From: Pelagibius sp050330205
GTDB taxonomy: Bacteria; Pseudomonadota; Alphaproteobacteria; Kiloniellales; Kiloniellaceae
Length of the DNA: 64,000 bases
Direction of reading: 5' to 3'
Assembly (NCBI GenBank): GCA_050330205.1
Contig: JBHJOA010000010.1
Coordinates: forward strand, 99,416-163,415
Position numbers and translations under genes: made by a program
Notes under the pieces: generated by a model
Databases searched by the model: none
The model's input: the letters and a program-made list of their open reading frames with translations, nothing else
What the model was told of the DNA's origin: nothing
Shown: positions 1 to 10,654 of the stretch, piece by piece
Position numbering within the stretch: the stretch's first letter is position 1
How the letters are laid out: the number at the start of each line of letters is the position of its first letter

Positions 1-455
1 TCCTCACCAAGTCCGGCCTGCTCGCCCTCATCCTGCCGTCCATCACCCTGGCCCTGTTCCAGATGACGCTGATCATGCGGCTGGTGCGATCCGAGATGCT
101 GGAGGTGCTGCGCACCGACTACATCAAGTTCGCCCGGGCGCGGGGCCTGTCCAACCGGGCCGTCAACTTTGGCCACGCGCTGAAAAACACCCTGGTGCCG
201 GTGATCACCATCACCGGCCTGCAGCTCGGGTCGATCATCGCCTTCGCGCTGATCACCGAACAGGTGTTCCAGTGGCCGGGCATGGGCCTGCTCTTCCTGC
301 AGGCCATCGGCGAGGTCGATATCCCCGTGATGGCCGCCTACCTGATGCTGGTCGGCTTCTTCTTCGTCGTCATCAACCTCATCGTCGACCTTCTGTACTA
401 CGTCGTCGACCCACGCCTGCGCGCCGACAAGGCCGTCGCCGGCGGGCATGCATAG
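1..455 (+). CDS. Peptide ABC transporter permease, DppB type (partial, 5' end outside window)
   Basis: This is the C-terminal part of an inner-membrane permease of the dipeptide/oligopeptide ABC importer family; the reading frame enters at base 3. The visible part has the EAA-type loop that contacts the ATPase (ARARGLS followed by HALKNTLVPV), then hydrophobic segments and the ending YYVVDPRLR, which is characteristic of DppB/OppB proteins. It is directly followed by a DppC-type permease and two ATPases on the same strand, so it is the first visible gene of a complete importer operon. The binding-protein gene presumably lies upstream of the window. Substrate cannot be read from sequence; peptides are the family default. 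Confidence 0.93.
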   Translation, partial: LTKSGLLALILPSITLALFQMTLIMRLVRSEMLEVLRTDYIKFARARGLSNRAVNFGHALKNTLVPVITITGLQLGSIIAFALITEQVFQWPGMGLLFLQAIGEVDIPVMAAYLMLVGFFFVVINLIVDLLYYVVDPRLRADKAVAGGHA

Positions 456-465
456 GGGGAACGGC

Positions 466-1434
466 ATGGCGATCGGCGGCGACAAGCGGGTGGCGGCGCA
501 ACCAGGGCTGGCCGAACGCCTGGCCGACGGCGTCAGGCGCTTCTTCGACGGCGACCTCTGGCATTCCTTTTCGCGCTCGCCGGTGGTCGTGGTCTCGGCG
601 GCAGTCGCCTTCGTATTCATTGCCGCCGCCGTCTTCGCGCCGCTGGTCGCGCCCTACAATCCCTTCGACCTGGCGAGCGTCGACCTCCTCGATTCCGAGA
701 TTCCGCCGGTCTGGCACGCCGACGGCGACCCGCGCTTCCTGCTCGGCACCGACGCCCAGGGCCGCGACGTGCTGTCGACGGTACTCTACGGCGCGCGGAT
801 CTCGCTCGGGGTGGGCTTCGCGTCGGTGCTCCTGGCGATGGGGCTCGGCGTCGGCCTCGGGCTGCTGAGCGGCTATCTCGGCGGCACCGTCGATGCCGTG
901 ATCATGCGCATCGCCGACGTGCAGCTGACCTTTCCGGCCATTCTCATCGCGCTGCTCATCGATGGGCTGGCGCGCGCCGTGCTGCCGCGCGACCTGCACG
1001 GCGACATCTGGTTCTACGTGCTGGTGCTGGCCATCGGCCTGTCGTTCTGGGTGCAGTACGCCCGCACGGTGCGCGGCTCGGCCATGGTCGAGCGCAGCAA
1101 GGAATATGTCCAGGCGGCGCGGGTGATCGGCATTCCGCCGCTGCTCATCATGCTGCGCCACGTGCTGCCCAACGTCATGGGGCCGGTGCTGGTGATCGCC
1201 ACCATCAACCTGGCCATCGCGGTGATCACCGAGGCGACGCTGTCGTTCCTCGGCGTCGGCGTGCCGCTGACCTCGCCCTCGCTCGGGACCCTGATCCGCG
1301 TTGGCAACGATTTCCTGTTCTCGGGCTCCTGGTGGATCACGATCTTTCCCGGGGCGGCGCTGGCCATCCTGGTGCTGGCTGTCAACCTGCTGGGCGACTG
1401 GCTGCGCGACGCCCTGAACCCGAAGCTGCGCTGA
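466..1434 (+). CDS. Peptide ABC transporter permease, DppC type
   Basis: Second inner-membrane permease of the peptide importer. The protein has an N-terminal cytosolic stretch, a first membrane segment around residues 45-65, the periplasmic loop with the DppC-typical LLGTDAQGRDV motif, and the EAA loop (AARVIGIPPLLIMLRHVLPN) that docks on the ATPases. It ends in LNPKLR, typical of DppC. I chose the ATG at 466 because AGGGGGA lies five bases upstream. An in-frame ATG at 448 would overlap the preceding gene by eight bases and lacks such a site. It is part of the same operon as its neighbours on both sides. Confidence 0.93.
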   Translation: MAIGGDKRVAAQPGLAERLADGVRRFFDGDLWHSFSRSPVVVVSAAVAFVFIAAAVFAPLVAPYNPFDLASVDLLDSEIPPVWHADGDPRFLLGTDAQGRDVLSTVLYGARISLGVGFASVLLAMGLGVGLGLLSGYLGGTVDAVIMRIADVQLTFPAILIALLIDGLARAVLPRDLHGDIWFYVLVLAIGLSFWVQYARTVRGSAMVERSKEYVQAARVIGIPPLLIMLRHVLPNVMGPVLVIATINLAIAVITEATLSFLGVGVPLTSPSLGTLIRVGNDFLFSGSWWITIFPGAALAILVLAVNLLGDWLRDALNPKLR

Positions 1435-1439
1435 CCGTG

Positions 1440-2427
1440 ATGGCCGCTCCGCAAGCCCGCCAGCCGCTGCTCGAGGTGGACAAGCTGCGCATCGAGATTC
1501 CCGGGCGCCGCGGCACCCTGGTCGCCGTCGACGGCGTCTCCTTCGCCATCGGCGAGGGCGAGGTGCTGGGCGTGGTCGGCGAGTCCGGCGCCGGCAAGTC
1601 GCTGACCGGTGCCGCCGTGATCGGGCTGCTGGAGCCGCCTTGCCGCATCGCCGGCGGCGAGATCCGCCTGGACGGACGGCGCATCGACAACCTGCCCTAC
1701 GAACAGCTCCGCCGCATCCGCGGGCGGGAGATCGGCATGGTCTTCCAGGATCCGCTGACCTCGCTGAACCCGCTTTACAGCATCGGCCGCCAGCTCACCG
1801 AAACCCTGCTCACTCACACCGACCTCAGCGAGAAGGGCGCCCGCAAGCGCGCCATCGAACTGCTGAAGGAGGTCGGCATCCCGGCCGCCGAACGGCGCAT
1901 CGACCAGTATCCGCACGAGTTCTCCGGCGGCATGCGCCAGCGGGTGGTGATCGCCCTGGCGCTCTGCGCCAATCCGCGCCTCATCATCGCCGACGAGCCG
2001 ACCACGGCGCTCGACGTTTCCATCCAGGCACAGATCATCGGCCTGCTGAAGCGGCTGTGCCGCGAGCATGGCGCCGCGGTCATGCTGATCACCCACGATA
2101 TGGGGGTCATCGCCGAGACCGCCGACCGCGTCGCCGTGATGTACGCCGGGCGCATCGTCGAGGTCGGGCCGGTGGCCGAGGTGGTGCTGCACGCCCGGCA
2201 CCCCTACACCGTCGGTCTCATGGGCTCCATCCCGCTCGTCGGCGCGGAGGTCGAGCGGCTGGCGCAGATCGACGGCGCCATGCCGCGCCTCGATGCCATT
2301 CCTGAAGGCTGCGCTTTTAATCCACGCTGTCCGAAGTCCTTCGACCGCTGCCGGCGGGAGCGCCCCGTCCTCGGCCCGACCGGCGCCGTCGAGGCGGCCT
2401 GCTGGCTCTACGACGGGAGCGGCGGCC

Positions 2428-2435
<8 letters not shown>
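1440..2435 (+). CDS. Peptide ABC transporter ATPase, DppD/OppD type
   Basis: Cytosolic ATP-binding subunit of the peptide importer, 331 aa from the ATG at 1440 (a GTG sits immediately before it). Visible motifs are Walker A GESGAGKS (near residue 50), Q-loop VFQDPLTSLNP, ABC signature FSGGMRQR, Walker B LIIADEPTTALD and the switch histidine in LITHDMG. The C-terminal oligopeptide/dipeptide extension with the cysteine pattern CAFNPRCPKSFDRC is present, placing it in the OppD/DppD family rather than a generic ABC ATPase. Its stop overlaps the start of the next ATPase by eight bases, indicating translational coupling. Confidence 0.95.
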
Positions 2436-3474
<1,039 letters not shown>

Positions 3475-3499
3475 GAGACCCGACAGGAGAGTCGCCGAC

Positions 3500-4678
3500 A
3501 TGGCCGTCATCAACCGCATTGCCGAGTTCCACGACGACATCAAGGCCTGGCGCCGCGACCTCCATGCCCACCCGGAAACGGCTTTCGAAGAGGTTCGCAC
3601 CGCCGATTTCGTCGCCGGCAAACTGCAGGAGTTCGGCCTCGAGGTGCACCGCGGACTGGCCACCACCGGTGTGGTCGGCGTGCTCGACGGCCAGTCCAAC
3701 ACCTCCGGTCGCGCCATCGGCTTGCGCGCCGACATGGATGCGCTGCACATCCAGGAACTGAACGGCTTCCAGCACCGCTCCCGCCACGACGGCAGGATGC
3801 ACGCCTGCGGCCATGACGGTCATACGGCGATGCTGCTGGGCGCCGCCAGGTACCTCGCCGAAACCCGCAACTTCGACGGCCGCGTCGCCTTCATCTTCCA
3901 GCCGGCCGAGGAGAACGAGGGCGGCGGCCGGGTCATGGTGGAGGAGGGGTTGTTCGAGCTCTTCCCGGTGGAGGCGGTCTACGGCCTGCACAACATGCCG
4001 GGCATGCCGGCCGGCACATTCTCCCTGCGCAGCGGGCCGGCCATGGCCGCTTTCGACATCTTCGAGATCGCGATTGCCGGCAAGGGCACTCATGCGGCCA
4101 TGCCGCAGCTCGGCATCGACCCGGTGGTGACCGGCGCCCAGATCGTCACCGCGCTGCAGACCATCGCCAGCCGGCGCACGGCGCCCCTCGACCCGGTGGT
4201 GGTGAGCGTCACCCAGTTCCACGCCGGCGACACCTGGAACGTGATCCCGGAGACCGCCGTCATCCGCGGCACCGTGCGCTCCTTCCGCAAGGACACCCAG
4301 GACCGCATGGAGCGGGACATCGAGCGCATCGCCCGCGCCGTCTGCGAGTCCCAGGGCGCCACCATGACCCTGCGCTACGAGCGGCGCTACCCGGCGCTGG
4401 TCAACAGCGAGGCGGAGACCGGGATCGCCGCGGCGGTCGCCGCCCGCGTGGTCGGCGAGGACAAGGTGGTGGCCGGCGCCGAGCCGCTGATGGGCTCGGA
4501 GGACTTCGCCTACATGCTGCAGGCACGGCCCGGCTGCTACGTCTGGCTCGGCAACGGCACCGAGGGCGGCCCCGGCGGCTGCGCCGTGCACAACCCGCAC
4601 TACGACTTCAACGACGAGGTCTCGGTGATCGGCGCCAGCTATTGGGCGACGCTGGTGGAGCAGACGCTGGCGAAGTGA
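3500..4678 (+). CDS. M20 family amidohydrolase/metallopeptidase (hippurate-hydrolase-like)
   Basis: A 392-aa cytosolic zinc- or manganese-dependent hydrolase of the M20D/amidohydrolase group, which cleaves N-acyl amino acids, hippurate or small peptides. Metal-ligand motifs are visible: HACGHDGHT, the catalytic glutamate region QPAEENEGGG, and the C-terminal LMGSEDFAYML stretch typical of the family. Start at 3500 is supported by AGGAGA ten to fifteen bases upstream; upstream in-frame codons overlap the ATPase gene. It is 25 bases behind the ABC operon, so the imported peptide or acyl-amino acid is probably its substrate (inference from context). Confidence 0.92.
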   Translation: MAVINRIAEFHDDIKAWRRDLHAHPETAFEEVRTADFVAGKLQEFGLEVHRGLATTGVVGVLDGQSNTSGRAIGLRADMDALHIQELNGFQHRSRHDGRMHACGHDGHTAMLLGAARYLAETRNFDGRVAFIFQPAEENEGGGRVMVEEGLFELFPVEAVYGLHNMPGMPAGTFSLRSGPAMAAFDIFEIAIAGKGTHAAMPQLGIDPVVTGAQIVTALQTIASRRTAPLDPVVVSVTQFHAGDTWNVIPETAVIRGTVRSFRKDTQDRMERDIERIARAVCESQGATMTLRYERRYPALVNSEAETGIAAAVAARVVGEDKVVAGAEPLMGSEDFAYMLQARPGCYVWLGNGTEGGPGGCAVHNPHYDFNDEVSVIGASYWATLVEQTLAK

Positions 4679-4769
4679 CGGTGGCTGGCCTGCCAGGGGG
4701 AAGGGGCCGCGGCTGGCGGGGGAGCTTTCCGCTTGCCATCGCAGGGCGGAGGCCTCACATCGGCTCTTG

Positions 4770-5462
4770 ATGTCGCCTCAACCCGATCCGACCGACTCCT
4801 CGCCGCCGCCGCGCCGGTATGAGCCGATGTTCAACCTACCGCCGGGGACGCTCTGGCTCGGGCTGGCGATGGTCGCGGTGTTCCTGGTGGAAAGCCAGCT
4901 CGAGGGGCGAGCCTGGAGCTGGCTGTTCGGCAACTTCGCCTTCATTTCCACGGTGTTCTGGCCGCCGGGCGCCGAGACGCCGGGGCTTGCCGGCCTGGCG
5001 ACCCTGGTCACCCACGCCTTCCTGCATGCCAATCTCATGCACCTGGCCCTCAATCTCGGCTTCCTGCTGGCCTTCGGCAGCTTCGTCGAGCGTCACCTGG
5101 GGCTGGTCCGCTACCTGCTGCTCTTCGCCCTCACCGCGGCGGCCGGCGCGCTGGCGGAGTTCTGGTTCCGCGGGCCGGAGCCGCTGGCGCTGATCGGCGC
5201 CTCCGGCGCGGTCTACGGCATGACCGGGGCGGCGGCACGCTTCATGTTCGCCGGCGGTGGCCTCGACCAGCGCCGCCGCGCGCTGGTTTTCGTGGGGGTC
5301 TTCCTGGGACTCAACCTGGTGCTGGGCATCACCGGCCTCGGCGACTTCCTGGCCGGCGCGGCGGTCGGCTGGAAGGCCCACGCCGGCGGATTCCTGGCCG
5401 GGGCCGCGCTGGCCTTCCTGCTCGGCGGCCGCCGCGGGCCGGGTGGGCCCATTGCGGTTTGA
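4770..5462 (+). CDS. Rhomboid family intramembrane serine protease
   Basis: A 230-aa polytopic membrane protein. The rhomboid catalytic serine sits in GASGAVYG (about residue 145) and the catalytic histidine in HAGGFLAG (about residue 204). The upstream HAFLHANLMHLALN segment matches the conserved loop/TM2 motif of rhomboids. The serine-histidine dyad is therefore intact and the enzyme should cleave transmembrane substrates. The ATG at 4770 follows an in-frame TTG at 4767; the hydrophilic proline-rich N-terminus of about 20 residues is unremarkable. Substrate is unknown; it follows the peptide-transport operon by about 90 bases and may or may not be co-transcribed. Confidence 0.93.
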   Translation: MSPQPDPTDSSPPPRRYEPMFNLPPGTLWLGLAMVAVFLVESQLEGRAWSWLFGNFAFISTVFWPPGAETPGLAGLATLVTHAFLHANLMHLALNLGFLLAFGSFVERHLGLVRYLLLFALTAAAGALAEFWFRGPEPLALIGASGAVYGMTGAAARFMFAGGGLDQRRRALVFVGVFLGLNLVLGITGLGDFLAGAAVGWKAHAGGFLAGAALAFLLGGRRGPGGPIAV

Positions 5463-5564
5463 CGGGATACGGCCGGTCTTAGTACCTTCGCCCGCACCAA
5501 CCCGACCGCCTCCCTCGCAAGGGGGGCGCTCGGGGCAAGGCCGTCGTCTGTTGAAGGGGGTACG

Positions 5565-6065
<501 letters not shown>

Positions 6066-6073
6066 GTCTCTGT

Positions 6074-7039
6074 TTAGTCTTCGCGATGCAGGGCGCGCGG
6101 GTCGAGGGCGTCCTGCATGCCGTCGCCGAGGAAGTTGAAGGCGATCACCGTCACGAAGATCAGCAGGCCCGGGTAGATCGCCAGGGCCGGCGAGTCCCAG
6201 ATCAGTTCCTGCGCCGAGGTCAGCATGTTGCCCCAGGAGGGCAGCGGCGGCTGGATGCCGAGGCCGAGGAAGCTCAACACCGATTCCAGCAGCACGATGC
6301 CGCCGATCGACAGCGTGGTGGCGACGATGATCGGCGACACCACGTTGGGCAGGATGTGTACCAGCATGATGCGCGGTGCCGAGGCGCCCAGCGCCTCGGC
6401 GGCGCGTACGAACTCCCGCGTCTTCATGGTCAGGGTGGCGCCGCGCACCAGGCGCGCCACCGTGGTCCAGCCGACCAGGGCGATGAGGAAGACGATGCGG
6501 TAGATGCTGACGCTCTCCGAGCCGACGACCGACTGCGGCAGGCCAAGCTTGCCGAGGTCGATGGCGGCCAGGATGATCAGCAGCGGCAGGATCGGCAGGG
6601 CGATGACGCCGTCGGTGAAGCGCATCAGCAGGCTGTCGAGACGGCCGCCGTAGTATCCGGCCGATAGGCCCAGCAGGGTGCCGATGACGGCCGCGCAGAG
6701 CGCCGCCGCGAGGCCCACCACCAGCGACACCTGGCCGCCGTAGAGCAGGCGCACCAGCAGGTCGCGGCCCAGCTCGTCGGTGCCCAGGGGGTGCGCGGCC
6801 GATGGCGGCTGCCGGGCATTGAAGAGGTCGACCAGGTTGCCGTCGACGCCGAGGTAGTGTTCCACCAGCGGCGCGGCGGCCGAAGCAAGGCCCAGCAGGA
6901 CGAGAAACGTCAGGCTGCCGACGGCAAGGCCGTGGCGCAGGAAGCGGCGCCGGAAGATCTGCCGCACGGTGAGGGCGCTGCCGCGGGCGTGGGCGGCCTC
7001 GGCGGCCAGCAGGCCGTGTGGGTGGTCCGGCGCGGTCAT
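6074..7039 (-). CDS. Peptide ABC transporter permease, DppC type (second system)
   Basis: A 321-aa inner-membrane permease and the last gene of a three-gene minus-strand operon (binding protein, DppB-type, DppC-type). Features are one N-terminal membrane segment, the LGTDELGRDL motif and the EAA loop (AAEALGASAPRIMLVHILPN), ending in a LDPRALHRE tail. It begins 13 bases after the stop of the upstream permease. No ATPase gene follows: the next gene downstream is the convergent lipoprotein. Confidence 0.93.
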   Translation of the reverse strand: MTAPDHPHGLLAAEAAHARGSALTVRQIFRRRFLRHGLAVGSLTFLVLLGLASAAAPLVEHYLGVDGNLVDLFNARQPPSAAHPLGTDELGRDLLVRLLYGGQVSLVVGLAAALCAAVIGTLLGLSAGYYGGRLDSLLMRFTDGVIALPILPLLIILAAIDLGKLGLPQSVVGSESVSIYRIVFLIALVGWTTVARLVRGATLTMKTREFVRAAEALGASAPRIMLVHILPNVVSPIIVATTLSIGGIVLLESVLSFLGLGIQPPLPSWGNMLTSAQELIWDSPALAIYPGLLIFVTVIAFNFLGDGMQDALDPRALHRED

Positions 7040-7052
7040 CGTCGGCCCGGCT

Positions 7053-8000
7053 TCATCGGTAGCTGATCCGGGGGTCGAGCCAGCCGTAGGCGAGGTCGGC
7101 CACCAGGTTGGCCAGCAGGACCGTCAGAGTGGCCAGCAGCAGGCCGGCCAGGGCGACATTGTAGTCGTTGCCGATCACGGCGTCGTAGATGGTCTTGCCC
7201 ATGCCGAGATAGGCGAAGATCTGCTCGGTGATCAGCGCGCCGGAAAACAGGTTGCCCATCTGCAGCGCCAGGATGGTGACCACCGGGATCATGGCGTTGC
7301 GCAGCACGTGGCCGAGCACCACCTGGCGCCCGCTCAAGCCCTTGGCGAAGGCCGTGCGCACGTAGTCCTGGCGCAGCGCCTCGATGGCGGCCGCGCGCAT
7401 GAAGCGGATGATGCCGCCGACGGTGGCGATGGTCAGCGCGGTCACCGGCAGCACCAGGTAGCGCAGGTCGGCCCAGAAGTCGCGGCCGTCGCCCATGCCG
7501 CCGGACGGCAGCCAGCCGAGGGTGACGGCGAAGAGGATGATGAGCAGGATCGCGAGCCAGAAGGGCGGCACGGAGATGCCGGCGAAGGCGACGAGGTTGA
7601 TGGCATGGTCGACGACGCTCTGGGGCCGGGTGGCGGCGTAGATGCCGGCCGGCAGGGCGATGGCCAGGGCGAGCACGAAGCTCACCCCCATCAGGATCAC
7701 CGTGTTGCCGAGCCGCGGCAGCAGGATGTCGAGGGTCGGCTGGTTGTAGAGCCGCGAATAGCCGAAGTCGCCGGTCAGCGCGTTGCCGAGCCAGGCGAGG
7801 TAGCGGCTCAGGATCGGCTGGTCGAGGCCGTAGACGGCGCGCAGGCGCGCGGCCTCCTCCGGCGTCATCTCCGGGTCGGAGAAGATCATGATGTCGATGG
7901 GGTCGCCCGGCATGAGCCCGATCAGGCCGTAGATCACCAGCGACATCGCGGCGAGGACGAGGAACGATTCGGTCAGCCGCCGCGTGAGATAGGAGAGCAT
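7053..8000 (-). CDS. Peptide ABC transporter permease, DppB type (second system)
   Basis: A 315-aa inner-membrane permease. It shows the N-terminal hydrophobic anchor, the DppB-typical periplasmic GLMPGDPIDIM stretch, the EAA loop (FAKGLSGRQVVLGHVLRNAM) and the end WLDPRISYR. It starts seven bases after the stop of the binding-protein gene, so the operon is tightly packed. It pairs with the DppC-type permease downstream. Confidence 0.93.
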   Translation of the reverse strand: MLSYLTRRLTESFLVLAAMSLVIYGLIGLMPGDPIDIMIFSDPEMTPEEAARLRAVYGLDQPILSRYLAWLGNALTGDFGYSRLYNQPTLDILLPRLGNTVILMGVSFVLALAIALPAGIYAATRPQSVVDHAINLVAFAGISVPPFWLAILLIILFAVTLGWLPSGGMGDGRDFWADLRYLVLPVTALTIATVGGIIRFMRAAAIEALRQDYVRTAFAKGLSGRQVVLGHVLRNAMIPVVTILALQMGNLFSGALITEQIFAYLGMGKTIYDAVIGNDYNVALAGLLLATLTVLLANLVADLAYGWLDPRISYR

Positions 8001-8007
8001 GCCCCGG

Positions 8008-9726
8008 TCAGCGTCCTTCGACGGTCCAGTCCTCGATCCACAGCGAGGACGAGGCCATCTGGCCGGTCGGGCGGACGCCCTGCAGCCACTTCGGCAGGAT
8101 GTAGGGGTTGGCGCGCCAGTAGAGCGAGATCACCGGGACCTCCTCGGCATAGATCTCCTGCACCCGGTCCCACATCGCTTTGCGCTTCTCGCGATCCAAC
8201 TCCACGCCGATCGCCTCGATCAGCTCGTCCATCTCCTCGTTGCGGAAGCCGGGATAGTTCTGGCCCGACCAGCCGTTCTCCGCGGTCGGGATCTGATCCG
8301 AATGCAGGGTGGTGCGCGGCACGTGCTCCGGCCCCTTGCCCCAAGCGTACATGGCGAGGCCCGTAAAGCGTCGTTCATGCAACGTCTGGCCGAAGAACAC
8401 CCGCGGCGGCTCGTTGCGCACGCGCATGTCGATGCCGGCCTGTTTCCACTGGCTCTGCAGCACCTGCTGCACAAGCTCGCGGATACGGCTGCCAGCGGTG
8501 GTCATGAACTCGAACTGCAGGGGCTGGCCCGCGGCGTTGTGGCGGATGCCGCCGCGCAGGTCGCTCCAGCCGGCGGCATCGAGCAGTTCGGCCGCCTTGG
8601 CGGGATCGTGCCGATACTGCCTGGCCTCTTCGTTGTAGACCCAGTCGAGCGGCGAGACGGTGTTGTGGGCAACCGGCTGCCGCCCTTCGAACAGCCTTTC
8701 GCTGATCGTTTCGCGGTCGATGGCATAGACCAGCGCCTGGCGCACCCGCTTGTCCTGCAGGATCGGGTTCTCGAGCATGAGGTCGATATGCTCGTAGAGC
8801 AGGCCGGGCTCGTAGATCACCTGGTACCTGTCGCCGTGGCGCTTTTCGAAGGCGAGAGCCTGGTCGAGGGTCAGGCCGAGTTCGCCGGCGATCATGTCGA
8901 CGTTGCCGGACAGCAGGTTCGCTTCCAGCGCGGTGGTCTGCTCGATGGAGAGGATGGTGATCCGGTCGAAGACCGGCGCCTTGCCCCACCAGGTTTCATT
9001 GCGCTCCAGAACAAGGCGCGAGCCGGGCACTGCCTCGACGATGCGGTAGGGCCCGAAGGCAAGTCCGGGGTTGGTCGGGTCGGTGTCGTAGGCGGTGCGG
9101 TTGCGATATTCCTCCGGCGAGCGGTCGAAGATCGGCTCCTCGATGTGGGCGGGCAGCAGCAGGAAGTCGTTGATGGCCGCGTACTCGAAGGAGATGCGGT
9201 CGGCGTGCAACACGAAGGTCTTGTCGTCGATCACGTCGATGGCATAGATGCGGCGGTAGAGTTCCAGGTTGCCGACGCCGGCGGTCGGGTGGCGCCCGGC
9301 GCGCCAGGTGAACATGACGTCGCGGGTGGTCATCGGTGTGCCGTCGCCCCAGGTCGCGTCCGGCTGGATGCTGTACCTGAGGGCGATGCCGCGGCCGTCG
9401 CCGTAGCCTTCGACGTCGTCGGGCAGATCTTCCGGCACCGCGGTGCCGGCCTCGATGGACGGCAGTTCGGTGCAGAGCATGCAGATCAGCTCCCACTGCT
9501 GGTCGTAGACCGTCATCGGCCGCCGCGTCATGGCGTGCACGTAGGACTTGGCGACCGAGGCCTCGCGGCTGGGGTGCAGCGTCGTCGGATATTGCGAGAT
9601 GCCGATGCGCAGTTCCTCGGCGGCGGCCGGGGCGGCGGTACCTCCCACGGCCGTGGCCAGGGCCGTTGCCAGGATCGTCGCTACCAGGATCGCCGCCGGG
9701 GCGGCCGGCAGTTTCAGCTTCAGCAT
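8008..9726 (-). CDS. Peptide/nickel-type ABC transporter substrate-binding protein (SBP family 5)
   Basis: A periplasmic solute-binding protein of about 572 aa, first gene of the second importer operon. I chose the ATG at 9726 because it has GAGGGG just upstream and gives a clean signal peptide (hydrophobic stretch ending in an Ala-rich cleavage region). A further in-frame ATG at 9768 would add 14 charged residues ahead of the signal. Family hallmarks include LRIGISQYPTTLHP after the signal, YDTDPTNPGLAFGPYRI, NETWWGKAPVFDRI and the C-terminal LYWRANPYILP region. The ligand is not identifiable; the family takes peptides, nickel chelates, opines and other compounds. Confidence 0.93.
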   Translation of the reverse strand: MLKLKLPAAPAAILVATILATALATAVGGTAAPAAAEELRIGISQYPTTLHPSREASVAKSYVHAMTRRPMTVYDQQWELICMLCTELPSIEAGTAVPEDLPDDVEGYGDGRGIALRYSIQPDATWGDGTPMTTRDVMFTWRAGRHPTAGVGNLELYRRIYAIDVIDDKTFVLHADRISFEYAAINDFLLLPAHIEEPIFDRSPEEYRNRTAYDTDPTNPGLAFGPYRIVEAVPGSRLVLERNETWWGKAPVFDRITILSIEQTTALEANLLSGNVDMIAGELGLTLDQALAFEKRHGDRYQVIYEPGLLYEHIDLMLENPILQDKRVRQALVYAIDRETISERLFEGRQPVAHNTVSPLDWVYNEEARQYRHDPAKAAELLDAAGWSDLRGGIRHNAAGQPLQFEFMTTAGSRIRELVQQVLQSQWKQAGIDMRVRNEPPRVFFGQTLHERRFTGLAMYAWGKGPEHVPRTTLHSDQIPTAENGWSGQNYPGFRNEEMDELIEAIGVELDREKRKAMWDRVQEIYAEEVPVISLYWRANPYILPKWLQGVRPTGQMASSSLWIEDWTVEGR

Positions 9727-9943
9727 GCTCAGCCCCCTCGCTGGCAAACGCTCGTGCTTGACGGTCATCCTACCCGACCCGGGCAGTTCCGCGAAGGGCC
9801 TGTCTTACGGCCGATAGCGACCGCCCCGCGTCCGTTTCCGGCCGGGCCGCGGTTGGAAAGCATCACGGGTCGCTTATATTCAGGATTCACGCGACGAGGG
9901 CGGGAAGCGCCGGCAGAGCGCCGGGAAACGGGACGGGCAAGGC

Positions 9944-10651
9944 ATGAACGGACGCAGTATCACGGTTTTCGAACTGCTGGGCTTCAAGATCCGGGTCGAC
10001 ATCAGCTGGCTGCTGCTGGCCGTCCTGATCACCTGGTCGCTCGCGCTCGGCGTGTTTCCCTTCTGGTACGAGGGCCTGGCCCCGGCCACCTACTGGTGGA
10101 TGGGCCTGGCCGGGATGTTCGGCCTGGTGTTCTCGCTGATCTTCCACGAGCTCTCCCACTCCGTGGTGGCACGGCACTATGGGTTGCCGATCAAGGGCAT
10201 CACCCTCTTCATCTTCGGCGGCGTCGCAGAGATGGCGGAGGAGCCGAAGAGCGCCAAGGTCGAGTTCTGGATGGCGATCGCCGGTCCCCTGGCCAGCTTC
10301 CTCCTCGCCGCCGTGTTCTTTCTGGCCGCCGCTCTCGGCGAGGCGCTGGCGCTGCCGGTGCCGATCAACGGGGTGCTGGACTACCTCGCCTTCATCAATC
10401 TGCTGCTCGGCGCCTTCAACCTGATCCCCGCCTTTCCCATGGACGGCGGGCGCGTGCTGCGTGCCGCGCTGTGGCACTGGCGCGGCGACCTCAGGCAGGC
10501 GACGCGAATCGCCTCGAACGCCGGCAAGACCTTCGGGTTCCTGCTCATGGCGCTCGGCGTGCTGAACGTCGTCAGCGGCAATTTCATCGGTGGCATGTGG
10601 TGGTTCCTCATCGGCATGTTCGTGCGCGGCGCGGCGGCATCCTCCTACTAG
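9944..10651 (+). CDS. Site-2 protease (M50) catalytic part, ended by an in-frame TAG before its CBS domains
   Basis: A 235-aa polytopic membrane metalloprotease. Zinc ligands are HELSH (about residues 68-72) and the C-terminal NLIPAFPMDGGR (Asp about residue 167), so the catalytic centre is intact. In the usual family this membrane domain continues directly into two CBS domains. Here TAG at 10649-10651 stops translation after ASSY, and the same frame continues with CAG ATG into a CBS-domain protein. A single C-to-T change of a glutamine codon would explain the stop. This could be a true nonsense mutation, a sequencing error, a stop read through at low level, or a functional split. Confidence 0.88.
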   Translation: MNGRSITVFELLGFKIRVDISWLLLAVLITWSLALGVFPFWYEGLAPATYWWMGLAGMFGLVFSLIFHELSHSVVARHYGLPIKGITLFIFGGVAEMAEEPKSAKVEFWMAIAGPLASFLLAAVFFLAAALGEALALPVPINGVLDYLAFINLLLGAFNLIPAFPMDGGRVLRAALWHWRGDLRQATRIASNAGKTFGFLLMALGVLNVVSGNFIGGMWWFLIGMFVRGAAASSY

Positions 10652-10654
10652 CAG

